NCBI GenBank assembly: GCA_031283515.1
Contig: JAITBS010000560.1
Location: 1 to 10,976, forward strand
Origin: Planctomycetaceae bacterium
Lineage (GTDB): Bacteria > Planctomycetota > Planctomycetia > Pirellulales > Thermoguttaceae
Direction: 5' to 3'
Length of the DNA: 10,976 nucleotides
Part shown: positions 1 to 5,356 of the stretch, piece after piece
Layout: each line of letters begins with the position of its first letter
Numbering within the stretch: the stretch's first letter is position 1
Made by a program: the position numbers and the translations under genes
The notes under the pieces: model-generated
Databases searched by the model: none
Told to the model about the DNA's origin: nothing
What the model saw: the letters and a program-made list of their open reading frames with translations, nothing else

Positions 1-5
1 ACATT

Positions 6-111
6 CGATTTTTAAAATTCTGTCTTTCAGACAGAGGAATGTTCGTTGTACGAGTCCGCAGGTCGATGACCTGCGGTTATGAAAATCACACCCCTGTCGG
101 GGTGAAAATCG
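6..111. repeat. Cloverleaf-like structured element with three hairpins inside an outer stem
   Basis: The outer arms CGATTTT (6-12) and AAAATCG (105-111) are complementary. They enclose three perfect hairpins: TCTGTCT/AGACAGA (19-25 with 29-35, loop TTC), CCGCAGGTC/GACCTGCGG (56-64 with 68-76, loop GAT) and CACCCC/GGGGTG (89-94 with 99-104, loop TGTC). This is a four-way-junction layout. It is not a tRNA: the arm spacing is wrong and there is no T-loop consensus or CCA-type acceptor. It sits immediately before a sequence matching the end of the MITE-like element found at 3551-3807. I infer a structured interspersed repeat or a small structured RNA. The stems are seen directly; the function is unknown. 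Confidence 0.6.
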
Positions 112-120
112 AAAAACAAA

Positions 121-271
121 AATTCCGCTGATATATTACAAAAATTAAAATTTGATTTAAATGCATCATTTTTATTTTAATAAGTTTAAATTATGTTTTG
201 ATTCAAGATTCAAGTTAACATTTTCTCTGTGCCCTCTGTGTCCTCTGTGGTTTAAAATTAATTTTTGGAGG
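121..271. repeat. Interspersed repeat copy A (transposon-end motif, AT-rich part, CTCTGTG 9-mers)
   Basis: This stretch begins with ATTCCGCTGATATATTACAA (121-140), which differs at one base from the right terminus of the element at 3788-3807. It continues through AT-rich sequence (TTTGATTTAAAT, TTATGTTTTGATT) into three tandem 9-mers, CTCTGTGCC, CTCTGTGTC and CTCTGTGGT (225-251), and ends with TTTAAAATTAATTTTTGGAG. Copy B at 3788-3903 has the same parts in the same order, with about 35 fewer bases in the AT-rich section. It lies just downstream of the stop of the binding-protein gene. I recall CTCTGTGTCCTCTGTGG as a motif in intergenic DNA of many bacteria, but cannot name a family. No coding capacity was seen. 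Confidence 0.7.
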
Positions 272-289
272 TTCTCTTTATTGTGTGTT

Positions 290-1216
290 CTATTGACCAT
301 GTAGTATTTCCAATAACTTTTCCACGAACAAGGGCGTTCTCGGACCGGGGATTGTTGCGTAGTCTTCGGTCAAGACATAGATTTTTCCCATTTTCACGGC
401 GTTGACTTCGTTGCCAAGTGTTTTCCAGTCACCGGTCAAATCATCTTCCTCGACTTCCACTCCTCCTTCTGATGCCTTAACTTTCGCACCTATCATCAAA
501 TCGATAATCACATCAGGATTCATCGCCACCACGCCTTCGACGGAAAGAACCGGAACTGCCAGATTGGTTGTTTCGGCGACATTGATTCCTCCTGCCCAAC
601 GAATTGCGTCTTGAAAATAAGGGTTTGTTCCTGCAACGTAGAGATTTTGCAGTTGACCGCTTCCGCGAATCCGGTCAATGCAGATTAAAACACGAACTGG
701 CGGCAATGATTTTCCTTTTGATCGAAGAATATGTAATTTTTCTTCCAATGCTTTTTTCCTAGCCTGTGCTGCTTGCATGATTTCGGGTTCGAAGTGCTCA
801 CCGATCAAATGATAGGATGCCAGTACCCCTTCCATACTTTCGTGGTCAACCGCCAGCGATTCGATTCCCAACTCTTGACACTGTAAACGAAAATTTTCAT
901 TTCTCGCCAGAATCAACACCAAATCAGGCTTCAATTCGACGATCCTTTCCCAATTACCATCGTACAGACCGCCGATTTTTTCAATTTTTTCTGTTTCCGG
1001 CGGATATTTTGTGAATCTCGAATCGCCGACAATTCGATCACCGATTCCAATATCGAATAAAATTTCTGTAATACTTGGTGCTGTCGAAATCAAATGTTGG
1101 GGCGATTTATTTTGCGGAGCCGTTTGCGGAGCCGGAGCACATCCGTAACCCACAAAAACAAGACACACGACGCAAGTAAATAAAAAAAATCGGAAATCAA
1201 TTACAAGTTTTTTCAT
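290..1216 (-). CDS. ABC-transporter substrate-binding lipoprotein, cobalamin/iron-siderophore (BtuF/FecB-like) class
   Basis: This 308-residue protein is the extracytoplasmic binding component of an ABC importer for a metal chelate such as vitamin B12, heme or a siderophore. A lysine start, a long hydrophobic stretch (about 8-24) and Gly25-Cys26 form a signal peptide with a lipoprotein-type cysteine; the residues before Cys26 (GYG) are not a textbook lipobox. From about residue 42 the typical fold begins: LISTAPSITEILFDIG, VGDSRF, then IGGLYDGNWERIVELKPDLVL. The second lobe follows after a charged helical linker (about 150-165), with the NPDVIIDL motif near 234-241. The length is usual for the family. 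An acidic stretch (EVEEDDLTGDW) lies near residues 255-265. No SD precedes the ATG. No permease, ATPase or TonB receptor gene is adjacent, so the substrate cannot be assigned. The class is well supported; the ligand is not. Confidence 0.88.
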   Translation of the reverse strand: MKKLVIDFRFFLFTCVVCLVFVGYGCAPAPQTAPQNKSPQHLISTAPSITEILFDIGIGDRIVGDSRFTKYPPETEKIEKIGGLYDGNWERIVELKPDLVLILARNENFRLQCQELGIESLAVDHESMEGVLASYHLIGEHFEPEIMQAAQARKKALEEKLHILRSKGKSLPPVRVLICIDRIRGSGQLQNLYVAGTNPYFQDAIRWAGGINVAETTNLAVPVLSVEGVVAMNPDVIIDLMIGAKVKASEGGVEVEEDDLTGDWKTLGNEVNAVKMGKIYVLTEDYATIPGPRTPLFVEKLLEILHGQ

Positions 1217-1304
1217 AGATATTAAGTACTATTTCAGTGGAACAATTATTTTTGATTCTTCATCTCGAAGCAACTGTGTTTTTGTCAAATGGGGATTGGA
1301 ATTT

Positions 1305-1528
1305 TTGTAATCTATCAGTGGAATCTTCGTCAATTTGTTTACTAATGGACTCCAAAGGTAGCCAACGTTTCGCCGAAACGTTTTAAACAATAAACACATG
1401 GTTGTATCAGTTGGTTTTGTTATTGAGTTGTACACCGTTATTTCTTAATTTTCAGCCGTAACAGGGACAAGTCGGCGAGTACACCGTATTGTATTGTTTA
1501 AAACCCTTCGGCGAAACGTTGCCTACCT
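1305..1528. repeat. Left copy of MITE-like element (degenerate)
   Basis: Positions 1305-1384 are an inverted copy of 3728-3807, with 3 mismatches in 80 bases by eye. The outer end is TTGTAATCTATCAGTGGAAT. Inside, 1412-1486 matches 3639-3712 in direct orientation (GGTTTTGTTAT, AACAGGGACAAGTCGGCGAG, then TAC and CCG), and the element closes with TTCGGCGAAACGTTGCCTAC (1508-1527). The right-hand terminus is missing or strongly decayed; ATATCTTACAA at 1676-1686 may be its remnant. The outer end lies 88 bases upstream of the binding-protein start, so it may supply or disturb that gene's promoter. A 68-residue open frame on the minus strand over this element is judged non-coding. Confidence 0.75.
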
Positions 1529-1788
1529 CTTAAAAATCGCAACACAATAAAACATCAATCAAGTGAATGCAAGAAGGATATATTCAGGAAACTTTTTAAA
1601 ACCTGTTTCATAAAAATGTCATGACTTTCTTGCAAAGTTGTGTTGCCTCATTCCTCAATGGACTACCTCCGCCCAATATCTTACAAAAGTAAAAAATATC
1701 AAAACATAAAATGACCACGATAAAGGTACGTAAAAAAATAAAAATTACCGTGAACAGTATCAATAATTTGGGGCGAAAGATTGCCTAC
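1529..1788. other. AT-rich intergenic stretch with nested inverted repeats
   Basis: No gene is seen here. GCAACACAA (1539-1547) pairs with TTGTGTTGC (1638-1646), and inside it TGCAAGAA (1568-1575) pairs with TTCTTGCA (1627-1634). This gives a long imperfect stem-loop of about 108 bases. The text AATGGACTACCTCC (1658-1671) followed by AATATCTTACAA (1675-1686) resembles a decayed MITE right arm. A further degenerate GGCGAAAGATTGCCTACC motif (1773-1790) runs up to the stop codon of the next gene. This is probably repeat debris; the stem-loop could also act as a transcript end for the secreted-protein gene. Confidence 0.4.
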
Positions 1789-3198
1789 CTACTGACTTTT
1801 GTTTTGTTGTAAAATTTGGGTTGCCTCATCTGGAAATTCAATATTTTCTTCGGTTGCCCAATTGGGACGTAATAAATTTAACTTATCTATCGCTTCGCTT
1901 ACCTTTTGTTTTGACTTCTTTACTTCATCAGGCGTAAATTCGCGAAAATATGCATCGTAAAATAAGAATAACGTTGAATCCGAAACATTATCTTTGATCG
2001 CATTTTTCAACTTCGACGGAATACGTAACTCATTCTCCAACGTTGATATTTGTGCGTTGTCAATTCCTCTTTTTTGATTCAGTATTGTATAATATTTTTC
2101 TAAAGTTGATTTGTCGCCTTTGAGTAATTCCTTTCTATCGACTTTGTCTAAATTAAAAGATTCTCCATCTTCTTTCCGTTGGATTCTTATCAGGAAAATA
2201 TTCGTACAAAAAAGAATTGCCGGATGTGAGGTTGGTTCTTTTTTCCATTCGTTTTCAGTTACATCGAAACCGGTCAAGATTTCAAAACCGTTTTTCCATT
2301 GGCGAAATTTTTTTATTTTTGTTTCATCAAATCCGTTTGTAAACTCGCTCGTCAGATTATTAGCGTTGGGAACAGTTCCTAGTTCCTTCGTTTCAATCAG
2401 ATATTTTGCCCGTTTCCAAGTCAAGTCATTTTGTTCGGCGTTGATAATTGATTGTTTCTCCGCTTCAATAGCTTGACGATAAATTGAAAAAGCGTCTTGA
2501 TACTCTTTACTTGTACGCTCAACCGGTACAATTTTTCTTCTGGCTTCAGCAGCCGCATCTTCTTTTGCTTTTATTTGCGCGTTGAATTTTTTTATATGTT
2601 GTACATGCCAATAGTAACTATAAACCGCACTAATAAAATCATACAAATCAGGATTTTTGATAGCAGTTTTCAATTCTTCTGTGATTCCTAGTTTCTGTTC
2701 CAACTCCGCTTGTTTTTCTGCATTATGTAAAACACTTTCTTGAAGTTCAAGATAATTACGAAAAAGAGTCTCGTCTTGCAATTGCAATTTTAATTTTTCA
2801 ACTTGGAGATGCTTGTTTCTTTTAATCTCATCACGAATATAAATTGCGAATGCAGTATGAGATTCAGGATATTCTTTCCATTCGCTTTTCCATTTTGTTA
2901 TACGGATCGGTGTAATGAGATAATTTTCCCATTGGTTAAAAGCAATTTCGTCTTCACGAGAACAATTTTTAAGAAACGCCTTCCGCATCTGTTGATATTG
3001 AAGGTAAGTGGACGATAGTTTCTGTCCTATAAATTGATTAGCGCGAATCATTGTTGGATCAGAATTATCGGCTGTATTAATTGAGTCAGTTTTTTGTGAT
3101 TTATTGTTTTCAGTTTGGGCAAAAATGGAATCAGAATAATCCCCAAAAAACAATAAAAAAATCAAATATGTAACTTTTTGTAAATTAAATTTATTCAT
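1789..3198 (-). CDS. Secreted protein of unknown function with an internally duplicated domain
   Basis: This 469-residue protein belongs to no family I recognise. An N-terminal signal peptide is clear: Lys8, a hydrophobic core at about 11-19, and a likely cleavage after FAQ (26-28). The mature protein is polar and mostly helical, rich in Lys, Glu and Gln. Two diverged copies of one domain are visible. Copy 1 (about 87-198) runs from FNQWENY through EWKEYPESHTA to LEQKLGITEELKTAIKN. Copy 2 (about 298-419) runs from FRQWKNG through EWKKEPTSHPA to LENELRIPSKLKNAIKD. The offset is 211 residues at the start and about 221 at the end. A charged, coiled-coil-prone linker (about 200-265) joins them. 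AGGAG (3205-3209) fixes the ATG start. The gene is bracketed by 80-base inverted repeats and is more AT-rich than the ribosomal genes, which suggests mobile or recently acquired cargo. A periplasmic or exported location is inferred. Confidence 0.8.
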   Translation of the reverse strand: MNKFNLQKVTYLIFLLFFGDYSDSIFAQTENNKSQKTDSINTADNSDPTMIRANQFIGQKLSSTYLQYQQMRKAFLKNCSREDEIAFNQWENYLITPIRITKWKSEWKEYPESHTAFAIYIRDEIKRNKHLQVEKLKLQLQDETLFRNYLELQESVLHNAEKQAELEQKLGITEELKTAIKNPDLYDFISAVYSYYWHVQHIKKFNAQIKAKEDAAAEARRKIVPVERTSKEYQDAFSIYRQAIEAEKQSIINAEQNDLTWKRAKYLIETKELGTVPNANNLTSEFTNGFDETKIKKFRQWKNGFEILTGFDVTENEWKKEPTSHPAILFCTNIFLIRIQRKEDGESFNLDKVDRKELLKGDKSTLEKYYTILNQKRGIDNAQISTLENELRIPSKLKNAIKDNVSDSTLFLFYDAYFREFTPDEVKKSKQKVSEAIDKLNLLRPNWATEENIEFPDEATQILQQNKSQ

Positions 3199-3550
3199 AA
3201 TAATCTCCTAATTTAATTTTAAGTAAAATAAGTAATCGCCTATTTAATTTTTTTGTAGCGAATATTTTTAGACCGCATCTGAGCACACAGCATTAGCGTA
3301 GCAAAAGTATTTACACATCTTTTTTGTTAATTTTGAAAAAATGACAAAAGTAGGCAATTAATTGAATGGCAAAAGAATGAAAATATTCATGTTAAGCAAT
3401 TTTATAGCAAAAAAAAATTCTAAGTTGCTATTGACATACATTTTTTTGAAGATTGTCAGAACAGTTATGGTTAGTTACGATAATTTGTGAATTATATGTC
3501 AAGATCAGTTTTTACAGAATGTAATATATTTATAAAATTTCCTAAAATAT
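3199..3550. other. AT-rich intergenic region upstream of the secreted-protein gene
   Basis: No gene is seen. The proximal part holds the SD AGGAG of the secreted-protein gene (minus strand, 3205-3209). TTGACATA (3430-3437) and its inverse TATGTCAA further right could contribute promoter-like hexamers on either strand, but no convincing -10 lies at the right distance. A fragment GTAGGCAATTAATTG near 3350 recalls the GTAGGCAAC motif of the neighbouring repeats. Runs of A and T make folding predictions by eye unreliable. Confidence 0.3.
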
Positions 3551-3807
3551 TTGTAATATATCAGTGGAATTTTTTTTTGAATTGGTTTACTGTTGAAAAT
3601 TAAAAGGTAGGCAACCGAAAGGTCGCAACGGTTGGGTTGGTTTTGTTATGGTGTTGTCCACAGTTGTTTTTTCATTTCCGTCCGTTAACAGGGACAAGTC
3701 GGCGAGTACGCCGACCAACGGTGGGTGAAAACGTTTCGGCGAAACGTTGGCTACCTTTGGAGTCCATTGGTAAACAAATTGACGAATATTCCACTGATAT
3801 ATTACAA
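3551..3807. mobile_element. MITE-like element with perfect 20-base terminal inverted repeats
   Basis: The ends are TTGTAATATATCAGTGGAAT (3551-3570) and its exact reverse complement (3788-3807), giving 257 bases overall. Similarity between the arms continues imperfectly for about 70 bases to the GGTAGGCAAC / GTTGGCTACC motifs. The core holds a strong hairpin, GTCGGCG-AGTA-CGCCGAC (3698-3715), and a G/T-rich stretch. No transposase is encoded, so mobility would need one supplied in trans. No convincing target-site duplication was found; TTT flanks the outer ends of the larger 1305-3807 segment but is too short to count. A 78-residue minus-strand open frame across the element is judged a by-product of the repeat. 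The right end runs directly into repeat copy B. Confidence 0.75.
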
Positions 3808-3903
3808 TTTGATTTAAATACATAATTTTATGTTTTGATTTAAATTAAAATTTTCTCTGCGTTCTCTGTGTCCCTTGTGGTTTAAAATTAATTTTTAGAG
3901 ATT
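3788..3903. repeat. Interspersed repeat copy B
   Basis: This is the shorter counterpart of the repeat at 121-271: terminus ATTCCACTGATATATTACAA, then TTTGATTTAAATAC, TTATGTTTTGATT, three 9-mers (CTCTGCGTT, CTCTGTGTC, CCTTGTGGT at 3855-3881) and TTTAAAATTAATTTTTAGAG. Both copies lie downstream of a minus-strand gene and have the same orientation. The remaining bases up to the metallopeptidase stop (3904-4044) contain one more decayed motif, GTTTCACCGAAATGTTGCCTA (about 3988-4008), and no gene. Confidence 0.7.
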
Positions 3904-4044
3904 CCGAAAAAATAAACCCAGACTACAAAAAAACAAGTCCCTCAGAATTTTCAAGCAAAATAAACGGCACGAAACGGGAATGCTCCCCTTGTGGTGTTTC
4001 ACCGAAATGTTGCCTATCGAACAGTTACAAAAAGTCTGATTTAT

Positions 4045-4638
4045 TTACTTTTCGCATGGAATGATTTTGGGTGCCGGAATACGTGTTCCGTGCAAACCTC
4101 CAAATTCCGTAAGCAACTCTTTATAATTATATTGTAAAAAGTTCCAGATTTTGGGCGGCGGATTCTGTTTCAGCCAATGATCGACAAAATCACGGACAGT
4201 CTGATCATATTTTTTTTGCGAAGAACCGTGCGCAAAACAACGCCCCTTGAATCGACGTAAATCACCATTGAAATCGGGATTGATATGATATAATTCATGA
4301 ACAATTGTTTCTAGTTTCTGAGACAATTTTAGTTCAATAAATCGCGGAACATAAAAATAAAGAACATAGAGATATTCTGCTCCGTCAGTTCGGTAACACC
4401 GCTGCAATGTCCAATGTTTTCCTTGACTTTGCATAAAAAGTTCTCCGCCTTTGAACCGCAAAGGTGTTGTTGTGGCAAAAATACCAAACGGAGCACTATG
4501 TTTTGTTTGTGCGAAACTAATAGCAACTCGTGTCATATCTATATGGCACAGTGCCGGTACGCGAAAACAAATATCTTCGCAAACCTTCGCAATTGCTGTC
4601 GTATAATCGAATGACCGACGTTTTGATTTCGTAACCAT
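4045..4638 (-). CDS. Putative zinc metallopeptidase-like protein (HELYH motif)
   Basis: This 197-residue protein has no signal peptide or membrane segment and is probably cytoplasmic. The clearest feature is TIVHELYHINPDFNGDLRRF (112-131), in which His114, Glu115 and His118 form an HExxH zinc site. FAHGSSQKKYD (135-145) follows, and His137 is a candidate third ligand, a spacing reminiscent of SprT/minimal gluzincin-type proteins. The N-terminal half has a beta-rich look (FGIFATTTPLRFKGG, YLYVLYFYVPRF). The start is the ATG 29 bases after the rplQ stop. The GTAGG just upstream is too close to serve as a normal SD, so translation may be coupled to rplQ. The spacing places it in the ribosomal transcript. 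The catalytic motif is seen; the substrate is unknown, and an inactive scaffold role is possible. Confidence 0.72.
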   Translation of the reverse strand: MVTKSKRRSFDYTTAIAKVCEDICFRVPALCHIDMTRVAISFAQTKHSAPFGIFATTTPLRFKGGELFMQSQGKHWTLQRCYRTDGAEYLYVLYFYVPRFIELKLSQKLETIVHELYHINPDFNGDLRRFKGRCFAHGSSQKKYDQTVRDFVDHWLKQNPPPKIWNFLQYNYKELLTEFGGLHGTRIPAPKIIPCEK

Positions 4639-4644
4639 CCTACG

Positions 4645-4670
4645 CTCAGCCGAACATCCTGCGTCGGCTA
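4645..4670 (-). other. Hairpin spanning the rplQ stop and the metallopeptidase leader
   Basis: On the minus strand, immediately after the A of the rplQ stop, AGCCGA pairs with TCGGCT around a 10-base loop containing GCAGGATG. The same leader contains a four-codon frame, ATG TTC GGC TGA, preceded by CAGG. The hairpin could modulate coupling between rplQ and the metallopeptidase gene. The complementarity is seen; the regulatory role is only an inference. Confidence 0.3.
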
Positions 4671-5228
4671 TTCTATTTTAGGCCGTTGCGATCGGGCCTT
4701 AACACGGTCGTTTTTACCGACAAATTCAAGAATTGCCTGTTTTCCTGCATCACCAAGTCGCGGTTTAAATAATTTCAGGATTCTTGTGTAACCACCATTC
4801 CGATCAATATATCGCGGTGCAACCACTTCAAAAAGAATTTTTACTGCTTCCTTGTTACCGATCAATTGGAGTACCCGACGACGTGCTGCCAATGCTGGAG
4901 CAATCGTCTTATTCCATTCTTGCCAAACTTCACTATTGCGCCATTTTTTCCATTCTTCTGAACCACGCTCTGCCCGAATTTCCAAACGAGCAGCTTCATT
5001 GATATGTGCTTGGGCTTTTTTAGCAATTGTGATACATTTTTCGAGAAGCGGACGAACTTCTTTGGCTTTCGGTAATGTTGTGATAATACGTCCCGGAGTT
5101 TTGGGTGCGTTCTCCTCGTCAGTTGCATCACGTTCTGTCATTAAGATCGACACAATCAGGTTTTTGAGCAATGCTCGTTGATGATTGGGGTTTCGACCCA
5201 GTTTACGTCCTTTATTCAAATGTCGCAT
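4668..5228 (-). CDS. rplQ: 50S ribosomal protein L17, long planctomycete-type form
   Basis: L17 is a large-subunit protein near the peptide exit tunnel. The ends are canonical: MRHLNKGRKLGRNPNHQRALLKNL at the N-terminus, TTLPKAKEVRPLLEKCITIAKKA (50-72), and NKEAVKILFEVVAPRYIDRNGGYTRILK followed by RLGDAGKQAILEFV near the C-terminus. It is 186 residues long, against about 120-130 in most bacteria. The excess is one insertion at about 33-48 (RDATDEENAPKTPGR) and a second of about 40 residues at about 73-115 that is rich in Glu, Arg and Trp (EEWKKWRNSEVWQEWNKT). The start is supported by GGTGA (5233-5237). I recall similar insertions in planctomycete L17, so this is probably lineage-specific rather than unique. 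It is the last ribosomal gene of the alpha operon. Confidence 0.95.
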   Translation of the reverse strand: MRHLNKGRKLGRNPNHQRALLKNLIVSILMTERDATDEENAPKTPGRIITTLPKAKEVRPLLEKCITIAKKAQAHINEAARLEIRAERGSEEWKKWRNSEVWQEWNKTIAPALAARRRVLQLIGNKEAVKILFEVVAPRYIDRNGGYTRILKLFKPRLGDAGKQAILEFVGKNDRVKARSQRPKIE

Positions 5229-5356
5229 GAAATCACCATCTTCTATGGATTTAACAATTGTATTGGTTGCTTGTCGGGAAACCGGTTTTGAAACATCACA
5301 TACTAAAACCGTTACCGTTGATAACTTAATTATAAAACTTAATTAAACGAATCAAG
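5229..5356 (-). promoter_or_regulatory. rpoA-rplQ intergenic region with hairpin
   Basis: This 128-base spacer is long for an alpha operon. On the minus strand CGGTTTT (5305-5311) and AAAACCG (5283-5289) can form a 7-base-pair stem with a 15-base loop. Upstream of it lies TTAATTAAGTTTTATAATTAAG, an AT-rich direct repeat close to the rpoA stop. There is no run of U directly after the hairpin, so it is not a standard terminator. It could be an attenuator, a processing site or a protein-binding site. Confidence 0.35.

Noticed and set aside
6..111. tRNA gene in the cloverleaf-like sequence
   Set aside because: There is no T-loop GTTCRANNC in the right place, the arm lengths and loops (3-4 bases) do not fit, and there is no anticodon loop of 7.
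225..251. CRISPR array suggested by the CTCTGTG repeats
   Set aside because: The 9-mers are directly adjacent with no spacers, and no cas gene is present.
1217..1304. Promoter of the binding-protein gene with TTGACA near 1283-1288 (minus strand)
   Set aside because: The sequence 16-18 bases on is GATGAA-like, so only one half of a promoter is visible.
3430..3502. Strong sigma-70 promoter suggested by TTGACA hexamers on both strands
   Set aside because: No -10 hexamer lies at 16-18 bases from either TTGACA. One is directly abutted by TATAAT with no spacer.
3587..3823. 78-residue minus-strand open frame, with a related 68-residue frame at 1229-1435
   Set aside because: Both lie over the repeat elements, share similarity only because the DNA is repeated, lack an SD and run through the inverted repeats. 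They are most likely non-coding.
4852..5181. 109-residue plus-strand open frame opposite rplQ
   Set aside because: Antisense to L17, with no SD or domain. A shadow frame.
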